Source: Mixophyes australis
Taxonomy: Eukaryota > Chordata > Amphibia > Anura > Limnodynastidae
DNA length: 64,000 nt
Direction of reading: 5' to 3'
NCBI GenBank assembly: GCA_036250195.1
Contig: JAVHZZ010000003.1
Location: forward strand, 333,011,875-333,075,874
Each line of letters begins with the position of its first letter. Within the stretch, counting starts at the first letter, position 1. The notes under the pieces were generated by a model, which searched no databases, was not told the origin of the DNA, and was given only the letters and a program-made list of their open reading frames with translations. Of this stretch, positions 43,541 to 55,283 are shown one piece after another. The position numbers were made by a program, and so were the translations under genes.

Positions 43541-45640
43541 AGTGCTAAAAATTATTTAGTAGATTCTGCTGACAGTTATGACTTTTGACAGCCAGAAATA
43601 TTAATGCACAATTAGGGAGGACACCCCAAAAACACTGAGGAGTGCTAAAAATTATTTAGTAGATACTGCTGACAGATATGACTTTTGACAGCCAGAAATA
43701 TTAATGCACAATTAGGGAGGACACCCCAAAAACACTGAGGAGTGCTAAAAATTATTTAGTAGATACTGCTGACAGATATGACTTTTGACAGCCAGAAATA
43801 TTAATGCACAATTAGGGAGGACACCCCAAAAACACTGAGGAGTGCTAAAAATTATTTAGTAGATACTGCTGACAGATATGACTTTTGACAGCCAGAAATA
43901 TTAATGCACAATTAGGGAGGACACCCCAAAAACACTGAGGAGTGCTAAAAATTATTTAGTAGATACTGCTGACAGATATGACTTTTGACAGCCAGAAATA
44001 TTAATGCACAATTAGGGAGGACACCCCAAAAACACTGAGGAGTGCTAAAAATTATTTAGTAGATACTGCTGACAGATATGACTTTTGACAGCCAGAAATA
44101 TTAATGCACAATTAGGGAGGACACCCCAAAAACACTGAGGAGTGCTAAAAATTATTTAGTAGATACTGCTGACAGATATGACTTTTGACAGCCAGAAATA
44201 TTAATGCACAATTAGGGAGGACACCCCAAAAACACTGAGGAGTGCTAAAAATTATTTAGTAGATACTGCTGACAGATATGACTTTTGACAGCCAGAAATA
44301 TTAATGCACAATTAGGGAGGACACCCCAAAAACACTGAGGAGTGCTAAAAATTATTTAGTAGATACTGCTGACAGATATGACTTTTGACAGCCAGAAATA
44401 TTAATGCACAATTAGGGAGGACACCCCAAAAACACTGAGGAGTGCTAAAAATTATTTAGTAGATACTGCTGACAGATATGACTTTTGACAGCCAGAAATA
44501 TTAATGCACAATTAGGGAGGACACCCCAAAAACACTGAGGAGTGCTAAAAATTATTTAGTAGATACTGCTGACAGATATGACTTTTGACAGCCAGAAATA
44601 TTAATGCACAATTAGGGAGGACACCCCAAAAACACTGAGGAGTGCTAAAAATTATTTAGTAGATACTGCTGACAGATATGACTTTTGACAGCCAGAAATA
44701 TTAATGCACAATTAGGGAGGACACCCCAAAAACACTGAGGAGTGCTAAAAATTATTTAGTAGATACTGCTGACAGATATGACTTTTGACAGCCAGAAATA
44801 TTAATGCACAATTAGGGAGGACACCCCAAAAACACTGAGGAGTGCTAAAAATTATTTAGTAGATACTGCTGACAGATATGACTTTTGACAGCCAGAAATA
44901 TTAATGCACAATTAGGGAGGACACCCCAAAAACACTGAGGAGTGCTAAAAATTATTTAGTAGATACTGCTGACAGATATGACTTTTGACAGCCAGAAATA
45001 TTAATGCACAATTAGGGAGGACACCCCAAAAACACTGAGGAGTGCTAAAAATTATTTAGTAGATACTGCTGACAGATATGACTTTTGACAGCCAGAAATA
45101 TTAATGCACAATTAGGGAGGACACCCCAAAAACACTGAGGAGTGCTAAAAATTATTTAGTAGATACTGCTGACAGATATGACTTTTGACAGCCAGAAATA
45201 TTAATGCACAATTAGGGAGGACACCCCAAAAACACTGAGGAGTGCTAAAAATTATTTAGTAGATACTGCTGACAGATATGACTTTTGACAGCCAGAAATA
45301 TTAATGCACAATTAGGGAGGACACCCCAAAAACACTGAGGAGTGCTAAAAATTATTTAGTAGATACTGCTGACAGATATGACTTTTGACAGCCAGAAATA
45401 TTAATGCACAATTAGGGAGGACACCCCAAAAACACTGAGGAGTGCTAAAAATTATTTAGTAGATACTGCTGACAGATATGACTTTTGACAGCCAGAAATA
45501 TTAATGCACAATTAGGGAGGACACCCCAAAAGCACTGAGGTGTGCTACAAATTATTTAGTAGATACTGCTGACAGATATGACTTTTGACAGCCAGAAATA
45601 TTAATGCACAATTATGGGGGACACCCCAAAAGCGCTGGGG
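43541..45640. repeat. 21-unit tandem array, period exactly 100 bp
   Basis: The unit starts AGTGCTAAAAATTATTTAGT and ends ACACCCCAAAAACACTGAGG. Units 2-19 (43641-45440) appear identical base for base. Unit 1 (next to the transposase) has two changes, unit 20 has one, and unit 21 has several. The array fills the interval between the transposase start codon and the right end of the hAT element. On the transposase strand each unit contains TACTAAATAATTTTTAG, a branch-point plus acceptor-like string. Confidence 0.97.
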
Positions 45641-45814
45641 AGTGCCAAATATGAAGAAAAAATAATAAACCTCTATCCTCCTCTCTGCACTAGCGATTTT
45701 GGTTAGAGCAATTGCAAGAACAATATTGTATTCTCTGTCCCTGCTCTAATTAGCCTATGACTACACCCTGCTCTCTCCCTCTGTCAAATGGCGATGGATT
45801 GCTGTGGAGGCGTG

Positions 45815-45822
45815 TATTTATA
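45815..45822 (-). promoter_or_regulatory. TATA-like box of the hAT element
   Basis: Minus strand TATAAATA, about 170 bases inside the right terminus and upstream of the transposase. It fits a TATA box, but a transcript from here would have to read or splice out the 2.1-kb array. Inference only. Confidence 0.35.
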
Positions 45823-45909
45823 AAGTTGAAGTATCGCGAGAACCGAGTCCCGAGATCCGACAACGTCACAATGACGTTCGGCCTCGATTTGGATTCGGAA
45901 TGGGCGGGA

Positions 45910-45937
45910 GAGTACCGAGCTGCTCAGCTCGGTACTC
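45910..45937. repeat. perfect palindrome in the hAT right end
   Basis: GAGTACCGAGCTG, two bases, CAGCTCGGTACTC. A second small one, GGTTCTC-G-GAGAACC, is at 45963-45977. Both lie within 85 bases of the terminus and may be protein-binding or structural sites for transposition. The old copy at about 18795-18860 keeps the ACTCGGAGAACCGAG wording. Confidence 0.85.
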
Positions 45938-46002
45938 GGATACCCAAAGTTCGGGTGGGTTCGGTTCTCGGAGAACCGGACCCGCCCATCTCTAATTATT
46001 TT

Positions 46003-46361
46003 GGACATGGAATGCAGCAGTTAAAGTCTTTTTCTAGGGGGTAAATATAGTGAGTCCTATGACTACTGCCACCCCTCCCCATCCCCCACTCGCGGCAACC
46101 TTGCAAATTCACAATGAAAATATTTTCTTTGCCACCTGCCCCCTGAAGATGGATTCAGGAAGCACTCTACTAAAGAATGGACATATAAAGTGGTTCCAAA
46201 TATTTGCAAAATAGATCTTTGGGATCTATATTTTGCAATTGAAAACTCAATGAACGACAAAAGTCCCCAAAAGTGGTGTTTACCTCTAAACACAGTGTTT
46301 GTTTTGCAATTCACTGGGGCATGCACTAAATGTGTGTTGTGCACTCCACAGATAAGCTTTC
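46003..46361. other. no recognisable gene or repeat
   Basis: Right flank of the hAT element up to the LTR; nothing recognised. Confidence 0.45.
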
Positions 46362-46815
46362 TGTCAGGATCTGCAAGCAGCCGTCTGCATTACATGCTAC
46401 TTGCATTCCTGCCTCCTGGACTTCGGACTTTTATGTATTATCTGCAGTGCCTCAGTTCACCAGAGGTGCTGCTATTGTGCCTTCCCTTTCATCACTAGGG
46501 ATTAACTTGTTGCACCAATATTTATCTCTTGCACCTGGATGCCTCTCTACTTATACCAGTCACTCCCAGTAAACCTTGCTGGTCATTGTTGTTGCTGCTG
46601 TTCCCTGCTGTAATCCTGGTTTACCTGTTCCCTGGGATTTCTTCATATTACCTGTTTACCTGCATCAGCCGTGTTCCTGGAATTTGCTTTCTGAATCTCC
46701 CTGCAATCCTCATTCTATATCTACACCATCTGGTTTGTACCATCCTGCAATAAACATTGTGTGGTTCACCATATTTCGGACTCCGTAGATGTGATTTCTG
46801 CATTGAAATGTGACA
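46362..46815 (+). mobile_element. solo LTR (family shared with 15759-16315)
   Basis: Starts TGTCAGGATCTGC and ends AAATGTGACA. Flanking 5-mers CTTTC (46357-46361) and ATTTC (46816-46820) agree at 4 of 5. AATAAA at 46749-46754 is followed by CATTGTGTGG. The AGAGGTGCTGCTATTGTGCC block and overall layout match the other copy, which lies on the opposite strand. No retrotransposon genes flank it. Confidence 0.8.
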
Positions 46816-46820
46816 ATTTC

Positions 46821-47900
46821 ATGTCAACTCCAATGTGGAAATAAACTAAAATAATAATTGTTGAATTTTATCTGGTGACTGAATTTACTGTCATGCTTCA
46901 GAACTTTCATAGTCTTGTGGCATGCAGCATTATCTTGGTGAATAAGCCTATTTGCAGATCAGATGGGTATACAGCTGCCATGAAGGAACGCAAATGGTCA
47001 TTGCCTATTTTTGGTATGCAAAGGTTCTACTACTCATGACGCACCCTGTACTATTAGGCAGCTACCATCAGCCTACACTACTGACACTTGATAGGTCAGT
47101 CAATTACATGGGAAGGGCACGAGTGCCTAAAAAACTAGCCCTCTCAGTTTAGATCATTTATGTTGAACAACATGTCTATACAACTCTAAATATCCCTAGC
47201 AATTATAAATGAACGTCAAGGGTTCAATAGAAGAGGAATAATGAGCAAGGCCTGAAATAGTGGTTCTTCCAATGTGTTTCTGTTTTGAATGAAGCTCAAA
47301 AACATCTCCCCTCAAACAAGTAATGCATCTGTAAGTACATTAATAAGGTGCTTTATGACCTGGCTCATTAAGTTTGATAAATCACCTGATAAATTGTGTG
47401 GTAGGAAGTGGTGACCTGCTTTCACAGTGCCAGTTTGATGAATCCGCTACATTACTTTTTTATACATGTTGCTCATGTAAGCAGAACTGTACAAATTGTG
47501 CAGATTAAAAAAATATGTTCAGGGAACTAGAAGATTCGATGGATTGGAAATAAGACAAACATTTCTCACTGTTTACTTGCTTGTTAAATGTGGTTGTGAC
47601 TGCAAGTCAGGAACATTTGAAGTTGTTACGAGATATGTGAGATTAGTTTGCAGCTCCCAGAAGACTTTCAAGTCACATAAACCATAATAAAATCTGTTCT
47701 GTTATTCAAAACCAAAGAAAATGGATGTTTAACTAAGCAAGGCAGTAGGAATCAAAGTCATATGCAGCTCTGTGGATGCAGCAATATGCCCATGTACAAG
47801 AGCTGTAAGAGGACAGTATTACAGTGTACCTGTCCGCTACACACACAGTGGAGGCAGCCATTTTGTAAGTTTAGGAGAATGCAGACTTGCAAGAGACTAG
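46821..47900. other. no recognisable gene or repeat
   Basis: Short open frames only, nothing recognised. Confidence 0.5.
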
Positions 47901-48075
47901 GGGCTAGATTTACTAAGCTGCGGGTTTGATAAAGTGGTGATGTTGCCTATAGCAACCAATCAGATTCTAGCTTTCATTTATTTAGTGCTTTCTACAAAAT
48001 GACAGCTAGAATCTGATTGGTTGCTATAGGCAACATCCCCACTTTTTCAAACCCGCAGCTTAGTAAATCTAGCCC
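47901..48075. mobile_element. palindromic MITE with RFX/CCAAT-like core, copy 1
   Basis: Both arms read GGGCTAGATTTACTAAGCTG then CGGGTTTG from the outside, and the whole 175-bp element is one inverted repeat with a loop near 47980-48000. A 3-bp TAG flanks it on both sides. Each arm contains GTTGCCTATAGCAAC directly followed by CCAATCAG (47942-47964 and its mirror 48012-48034). The end sequence and short duplication suit a PIF/Harbinger-type MITE. Confidence 0.87.
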
Positions 48076-48198
48076 TAGGGGTTAAATGCATCGAGCTGCA
48101 ATTTTAAATGGTGACCCCATCTAGAAATATAATGTGTTGCCATATCAGAAAAATATAAATATTGCCCCACTGGTGATGAAATAGTAAGCCACTGTAAT

Positions 48199-48230
48199 AT
48201 AATAATAATAATAATAATATTAATAATAAA
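48199..48230. repeat. (ATA)n microsatellite
   Basis: Imperfect ATA repeats followed by an A-run. Confidence 0.92.
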
Positions 48231-48242
48231 AAAAAAAACAAC

Positions 48243-48904
48243 AACTTACATTTAATCTATAATTAAATTTGGCCCACTAATTTATTCTTACAATAAATTG
48301 CTCCCCGCAAGAAAATTCATAATCATTTATCCTCTACAACAAGTGATGTGTTTGCTAATTTTGCCTATAGAAAGCAGCGTGTTGTATCTTCCGAATTCAA
48401 ACTCCGACGAGTTTGCAAAATCGCTGCTTCATACGTTTGGCGATTTGTATAGCTAAAGTGGCAAAATGTCAGGACTTCATTTTGTAGCGATTTTGAGAAT
48501 GACGATTTTAAAAAAAACACATCTCTGGCGATTTTACATCAAATGGCCGCTTAATAAATTGGTCATTTTAAACTCGCCAGAAAAAAATCACTGGAAATGC
48601 AAAATCGCAGCTTGATACATTTACCCCTAGGAGTTTTTAGTGTTACTACCCAATGTTTGATAGTGGAAAATATTCCTCTTTTAACCACATCTGCCAAGGT
48701 GGAAGGTCCAAATTACTAATGCACCTCCATGCAGTAGTTAACTTTAAGAAAAGATGGTATTAAGCACATTGCATTTGTTATAAAAATGACTCTTCACTGT
48801 CAGCAAATCACAGATTTACAATCTGGTGACTAGGGGGTTTTGGTCACACTTGAGTAGCCCCAGTATATTTTCACCTGCCTAATTCTTCTCACTCCACAGT
48901 ATTG
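48243..48904. other. no gene; possible MITE end near 48630
   Basis: 48370-48630 is rich in GCGATTTT/AAAATCGC words and ends GATACATTTACCCCTAGG, which resembles the end of the foldback at 33114-33263. The left end is not evident. Confidence 0.45.
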
Positions 48905-49219
48905 CAGCACAGTGGCTAAGTGGTTAGCACTTCTGCCTTACAGCACTAGGGTCATGCGTTCAATTCCCAACCATGGCCTTATCTGTGTGGAGTTTGTATG
49001 TTCTCCTTGTGTTTGCGTGGGTTTCCTCCGGGTGCTCCGGTTTCCTCCCACACTCCAAAAATATACTGGTAGGTTAATTGGCTGCTATTAAATTGACCCT
49101 AGTCTGTGTATGTTAGGGAATTTAGACTGTAAGTCCCAATGGGGCAGGGACTGATGTGAGTGAGTTCTCTGTACAGCGCTGCGGAATTAGTGGCGCTATA
49201 TAAATAGATAATGATGATG
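48905..49219 (+). mobile_element. tRNA-headed SINE, full-length copy
   Basis: GTGGCTAAGTGGTTAGCAC head, GCGTTCAATTCC B-box-like block, TCCTCCGGGTGCTCCGG, and the GCGCTATATAAATAGATAAT tail with (GAT)n. ATTGCA flanks it (48901-48906 and 49220-49225). Confidence 0.92.
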
Positions 49220-49407
49220 ATTGCACATTATGATGGTACTGTACCGGCAGAAACTTTCCTTCAGAATCACCACAGATGCACACTGCCCTTTGCTGCATAC
49301 TACCCAATAGTTCTATATGTATTTTGGTACTTGGAACCAATTTTCCCAGTAAGGAAAGTCCTGTAGTACTACAAGATATGCACTCCCTTCTGTATCTTCA
49401 TGTAGTT

Positions 49408-49659
49408 CATACTTGCCCACTTTTAAAAGCTCCCACATCCCAGAGAGGATGTCATGTGAAAAATGTCTGACAAGTGTATGAGAGGGAGTGGTGACGCCAT
49501 CATGTCAACATGGCCCTGCTCCCTGCTATGAAATGGCGAAATTGACGGCATTGCATAGCGTGGACAGGGGTTGATTGCAAAATTGTGTCATTAAGTGCAC
49601 CACGACCCGGGAAGATGTCTACTCTTCTCCGGGAAACTCCGGGAGAATAGGAAAGTATG
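49408..49659. mobile_element. MITE, CTCCCGG family
   Basis: The left end CATACTTGCCCACTTTTA and the right end, reversed, CATACTTTCCTATTCTCCCG match the family defined at 35028-35321. GGGAAACTCCGGGAG lies near the right end. The flanking 8-mers do not match cleanly. Confidence 0.68.
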
Positions 49660-52600
49660 ATAAGTTCATTGGGTGTAACAATGTATGAGAGGGACCATTC
49701 CATGTACTGGCAGGAGCATGCTTACTGTGCTCCTGAGAAGCATCCTATGACATCATCAACCTACAGGAAGTATGCCAGCTTTTAACAATCTCTCTCTCTC
49801 TGATTTTCTCTGAATGATCCAGTGAAATGACTGTCACATGATCTAATTTAAATGATGCAAAGGCATTATGGTAGAAAGTACAACGGAGAGACAGGAAGGG
49901 CCTCTGTTTTATAACTGATTTGCTCACAGATGGTATGCATAATATTAACTACATTGCAATTTGCTTTTGCTCAGACTACACTATTAATGGGAGTTTTCAC
50001 AACTGCACGACAGATACACTATGTCATGTTTGTTTTTCTGCCTGACAGCAATATCAATAAAACTAGGATATTTCCTGTGGGTTCATCTGATGCAGGGGTT
50101 AGAAATAGTCCTTGTCTCAGCTGTTTTGCAGTCAAGATAAGAAGATATGAAGATAGCTGTATCCTCAAGTTGTGTTCTTATATTATTTATTAAAGGAATG
50201 CAATAGCAGCCACATAAAGAAAATTCAGTTTATGATATCAGGGCTTTCTAACTTTTCCTGTTTGGTGAAATCTGAGAAAATAAATAACTACAAGATTGAA
50301 TTCACAATGCTGAAACAAACACATTTAGTTCGGCTCCTGTATAAACAAAATTTGGCAGGGGAGACATTAAGGAAGCAGATTGATAGTATGGCAAAAATTA
50401 ATTTTTTACAGAATGATATATTACAGCAGATGGACATTTTGAATTATGACCTTACATACCCAGTGATTAAGCTCCAATGATATGACAAAGCTTGATAATG
50501 ATAGAATTTTGGAAAGAAGCTAGACAAAATCACAGATATTAACAATGATATATAAATGTAAAGGAGATTATGTGAATGGTAGCAATTCCAAGGTATCATT
50601 ATGGCTATTTATCTAATAGTTTATCCAATTCATAACTGTTTAGTCTGTGCTTTCTCTTGTGGGGTCTCATACCACCCCTTGCCATACCACCTGTGTTGAA
50701 ATCCAGTATTCGATATTAGACATTTCCTATTAATTATTTATAAGTGTGCAGGGGTTTGTAAAGTGTCATGTAACTATTATGGCAACCACAGTCACATGGC
50801 AACCACAGTCATGCGACACATGATGTAGTGAGCAGGGAAGCAGTGGAATGCCCCTTTGAGCACTGTAATACCCTCCCCTCTATCTGCTGCCTCTGCCATT
50901 ACATGACATGCTGAGTGCTGTGAGTCTGTGTGTGTGACTGGCAGCCATACTCTGCACCTGCTAGAGAGATTTTGAAAAAGAGACAATGATTTTAGGAAGA
51001 ACAACTAAAAAGAATAACGCCTGCATACTTACATGGTACTTGCTATTTAAAGAAAAAGACTACATGGCATTGCTGCTTTAAGTAGTAATATATTTTATTA
51101 CATAGAATATTTATTGTGACCTTTTGAAAGTGAAAACACTACTGGTACATACAAAGGTCACGAATATTACGAGTAACAGTTATAAAAAGAATGTGTGTAT
51201 AATATGCCTGCATAATAATAATAATAATAATATACATATTTATATGTTTTTTTATTCTTATTTTTTTGCAGTGTTGGTAAATAAGTGAAAGTGTACAACA
51301 TGTTTTGCCACACACAGCCGGTTGTCACTCTGTCCTTTAGTAAACATAGAATTATAAGAGGGCTTCACTCACACAATGATCAAGAGCAAAACATAGGGAA
51401 TTTGTGTTAGGATCAGAATTATCTGTTACAACCAAATACTGAAACAGAGATTGCCCTTGTAAAAACAAAGTATTTTTAATATATTAGTGGAATGCACAAC
51501 AAACTGCTTATCAGGTTACTGAATGAATTAGGGGCTTGGAATGGAATCTACAGCTATAAAATACTGTAGTCATTTCATTTGCCAAAAATCTACATCTAAA
51601 ACAAAATCTAAATGTACAAGAGTTGATATTTTTGCATGAAAGACTCCATCTGGTAAAGTATTTTGGGTGGTCTGTAGTGTTCAGGAAACCTGTGGCTCTT
51701 AAGCAATGGATTATAAAACTAAAAGGTTGGTAGATCATGTTAGGAGTTGTAATCTGCCAGCAGCTTGAGAAGCCGCATATTATCTACCTTTAATGGATGA
51801 AAAAAATGTTAACATGGTACAATGTTCTTTGTTGCATAGAAATACAGTGCGGTTGTCATGTTTAAGGGCTTGTATATACAATATTGTATTACAATCCAAT
51901 CCATTGCAAACAGAAAGCACAGGGAATAAAAATCACATGAAAAAAAATAATCAGCTCTGAATTCCTTTCCATCCAAATGGCATTACACATGTTTACCAGG
52001 CAGCAGGATAGAGCTTGGACCAAAATGGGAGTTTGAACAAGCTTTCTGCAGAAGCCAATCAAACATACAGTATAAATCAGTGGTGGAATTGGAAATTTGA
52101 AGTAGCAGTATGGAAATTTAGAAATGTTGGAATGGAAAATGTAAGTGAAAGGAATTTGATAGTTTTACAATGAAGGCTGTAGGAGAAGTGGTGGTATGGT
52201 ATACCACCGTATACCAGGCCCCTACCACCATTGGTATAACCAATCAGTGACAACATTCAATGTGTAGAGCAGATTGGCAGGTTCAACCACAGTGGGGCTG
52301 GTGCAAACTTATTGGCAAAATGGTCATAAATTGCTCTAAAAAAAAAAAGCACATTTATTTCCACTCATAGGCAGAGCTATACACATCTCAGGCTGTGATT
52401 GCCTCCCCATCAGCAGCAGCATAGCCCTGTAGCAGCTACAAAGGTTACGCCTCATGACAGCCAGGTATGTGTGTTTCTGCAGTGTATGAGCCGTATGTAT
52501 GTACACATGCCTGTACTGTACTCTGCCTATGTTGGAATGCCCCTATCCTCCCCTGTCACGCCTTTGGGGAGGCACGCAGGTGTAAGTGCTAGTTTGCATA

Positions 52601-53011
52601 GACATATATGTGTGTGCCCACTTTCTGGGTGTGTGCAGAGAAATTTCACACAAAAGACGCTACACAAATTGGCATACATCCTATTGTGTATCAGCCGCAG
52701 TGTGGGCATATGCCATTTTAAGAATGGCAAAAAGATTTACTGCAAGCTAAATACACTGACATTTGTGTAACAGGAATACCCTTGAAGCTTTCACAGACAA
52801 CAATGCTGCAGGCAGATCATTAATGGACAACGACTAACATCCAGCAAACTGAGGTCATGTGGTCATAAATGGCCGACAGAGGCTAACGTGACTAGCAGTG
52901 ATGCAAGAGGCAGGTCAAATCAACATACTCGTAACAGACAGAATATAGCACGCAACAACCCTATCAGCGTTAAACCATCTCTGTTCTAAACTTTTAACAC
53001 CTTTTAGAGTC
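49660..53011. other. no recognisable gene
   Basis: Largest featureless stretch of the window. Open frames are short and composition is AT-rich. An (ATA)n microsatellite lies at 51211-51232. The best-looking frame (50172-50480, plus) has no known motif. A palindromic GGTATGGTATACCACCG lies at about 52193-52210. Confidence 0.5.
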
Positions 53012-53015
53012 TATG

Positions 53016-53189
53016 GGGTATATTTACTAAACTGCGTGTTTGAAAAAGTGGAAATGTTGCCTATAGCAACCAATCAGATTCTAGCTGTCATTTTGCAGAA
53101 TGCACTAAAGAAATGAAAGCTAGAATCTGATTGGTTGCTATAGGCAACATCTCCACTTTTCCAAACTCGCAGTTTAGTAAATCTAGCCC
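53016..53189. mobile_element. palindromic MITE with RFX/CCAAT-like core, copy 2
   Basis: Second copy of the element at 47901-48075, with outer arms diverged (GGGTATATTTACTAAACTGC) but the GTTGCCTATAGCAAC plus CCAATCAG core unchanged in both arms (53056-53078 and 53126-53148). TATG flanks it on both sides (53012-53015, 53190-53193). Confidence 0.87.
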
Positions 53190-53193
53190 TATG

Positions 53194-54261
53194 TCTGTTA
53201 AATTCAGAGTGTTTTGAGTGAAAATGGAGGATCAACATACTTTATAATGTGACAAATATTCTGTATGTAAATTAAAAATCAACAGCCCAACACATGAAAA
53301 AAATGACAGTGTGGCTTTGTATACTATTACCTTATCTTAGTTCCGAAATATCATTCTTTCACTAGGACATCACTACTACAGATCAATATAGCTTATCAGG
53401 ACTTTTGTGGAAAAATAAGTAATTGAGTGACACATTTGATGAAATACCTTTGATTAAGTCCAAATGAAAATCTGTTTACTTTACTGGTGAAGAATGCATT
53501 GTGAGATAGTATTAGACATAAAGCAAATACTGTGACAAAACAGATTTCCACACATATTATTCAACCACAAGTTTTGTTGTAATACGATTAAAAAGTAACT
53601 TTGGAGATTATTCAAGGGTGAATGTACATGCTAAAATATTTTTAGAAATAATGTAACAAAACCTATAAAAACTGTAATGTACATTAAAATGCGATTTATT
53701 TCCCAATACCACACACAATTCTTATCAGCCAGGATTGGAGTGCGGAGGCTCCAAATATTCAAGGACAGAATGAGCATCATTAAACAAAATTTTCATTTTG
53801 GGCTTTAAGGTAAAGTAAAATGGAATATTTCCCCATCCATACCAGAAACATACACAGCCATATCTCCGATATTTACATAGTGTGTTTATGGCATATCAAC
53901 ATATATTTTTGAAGACCCAATGGAATACCATCTGAGTCCTGCTACTGGTCACAGAGAGGTCAACGGTCATTGCTGTCGCCATCTCTGTTCCTCCTTTGGT
54001 GATCTCCGTGGCCTCCTTGGTTGCAGCAGCTACCACACAACATCTGCCAACATGGGGATCAAGTGGCTCTATGTACAACAGTGAGGATGATGTGAAATAA
54101 ATGTACAGGGCACACCTAGTCTGAGCTGGGAAATAACCAAAAGAGTGCCCATGCAGCACAAAGCAAAAGCCTTCTCCAGAAGCAGAAATACACTAATGGT
54201 TACCAGTATCTGACTGTCTTTCGATTTCTACAATGACTAGTTCATGTTTCATGTCTACCCT
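53194..54261. other. no recognisable gene
   Basis: A short minus-strand frame at 53896-54159 has no recognisable motif. Nothing else recognised. Confidence 0.5.
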
Positions 54262-54580
54262 CAATTATTATTATTATTATTACCATTTATTTATAAACTA
54301 GTTCCGCAGCGCTGTACAGAGAACTCACTCACATCAGTCCCTGCCCCATTGGGGCTTACAGTCTAAATTCCCTAACACAGACACAGACAGACAGACAGAC
54401 ACAGGCATACATAGACAGACAGACAAACACAGAGACTAGGGTCAATTTGTTAGCAGACAATTAACCTACCAGTATGTTTTTGGAGTGTGGGAGGAAGCCG
54501 GAGCACCCGGAGGAAAACCCACACAAACACGAGGAGAACATACAAACTCCTCACAGATAAGGCCAATTCAACCATGCCAC
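54262..54580 (-). mobile_element. tRNA-headed SINE, antisense, head lost
   Basis: Starts with (ATT)n and a decayed tail (CCATTTATTTATAAACTAG), then CAGCGCTGTACAGAGAACTC, a long (CAGA)n expansion (54380-54430), and GGAGCACCCGGAGGAAAAC. It stops at GATAAGGCC, before the tRNA-like head. Confidence 0.85.
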
Positions 54581-54949
54581 CCCACCATAAGCTCCACAGA
54601 AATGCCAGTCGCCAATGGCTGCTATAATATTGGTGGCCGATACTACCTCTGCCTTACAGTAGCCATATACTTTCCCCACAAACAGCAACAATTGTTATTC
54701 CTCTACCTCATGTATTAATTGTTCCCCACATTTCTTAGATTGTAATATCATTTGAGCAGGGCCTTCATTAATATCAGTTTCAGGTCACTGAAGACAACCT
54801 ATATAATGATCCCACTCAATGTACAGCACTATGGAAATAAAAGATAATAATAAAATTGTGCTGTTATATGACACAAATCTGAAAAACCAAACATGGCATG
54901 TCAATCATACAGGCTCTGACTTCTGCACCACCTCAGAGTGAAGTATGGG
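54581..54949. other. no recognisable gene
   Basis: Nothing firm. 54825-54850 (AGCACTATGGAAATAAAAGA) is wording seen at LINE tails. Confidence 0.4.
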
Positions 54950-55283
54950 GCAGCATGGTGGCTTAGTGGTTAGCACTTCTGGGTCAAAGCACTCGGGTCT
55001 TGAGTTAAATTCCCAAACATGAACTTATCTGTGTGGAGTTTGTATGTTCTCCTCGTGTTTGTGGGAGTTTACTCCGGTTTCATCCCACACTCCAAAAACA
55101 TACTGGTAGGTTAATTGGCTGCTATCAAATTAAACCTAGTCTCTCTCTGTCTGTGTGCATGAATGTATATTAGCAAACTTAGACTGTAAGCTCCATTGGG
55201 GCAGGCAGGGACTGATGAGAGTGAGTTCTCTGTACAGCGCTGCTGAATTAGTGGCGCTATATAAATAGCTAATGATAATGATG
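54950..55283 (+). mobile_element. tRNA-headed SINE, full-length copy
   Basis: GCAGCATGGTGGCTTAGTGG head and GAGTTAAATTCC (B-box-like, one change). A short deletion removes the GGGTGCTCC block (GTTTACTCCGGTTTCATCCC). The tail is GCGCTATATAAATAGCTAAT with GATAATGATGG. Confidence 0.9.

Larger units (their letters stand above)
39639..45994 (-). mobile_element. complete autonomous hAT transposon
   Basis: 6356 bp. Flanked by a perfect 8-bp target duplication ATTATTTT (39631-39638 and 45995-46002). The left end reads TAGAGATGGTCACTG; the right end, reversed, TAGAGATGGGCGGGTCC, so the inverted termini are short (9 identical bases). The order, left to right, is: TTTTGG-rich subterminal tract, three-unit array of about 100 bp, transposase (minus strand), 21-unit array of 100 bp, TATA-like box, palindromic right end. 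The exact duplication, intact 997-residue frame and undiverged array all indicate a young insertion. 18172-18865 is a decayed relative. Confidence 0.95.

Noticed and set aside
41307..43559. Plus-strand frames opposite the hAT transposase
   Set aside because: Antisense shadows of the 997-residue coding region.
43541..45640. CRISPR-like array
   Set aside because: Units are contiguous 100-bp repeats without spacers, in a eukaryotic transposon.
50172..50480. 102-codon plus-strand frame
   Set aside because: No recognisable motif, AT-driven composition, no splice or promoter context. Could not be supported.
53896..54159. 87-codon minus-strand frame with an AAATKEATEITKGG segment
   Set aside because: Looks somewhat protein-like but no family is recognised and it is short; not defensible without a search.
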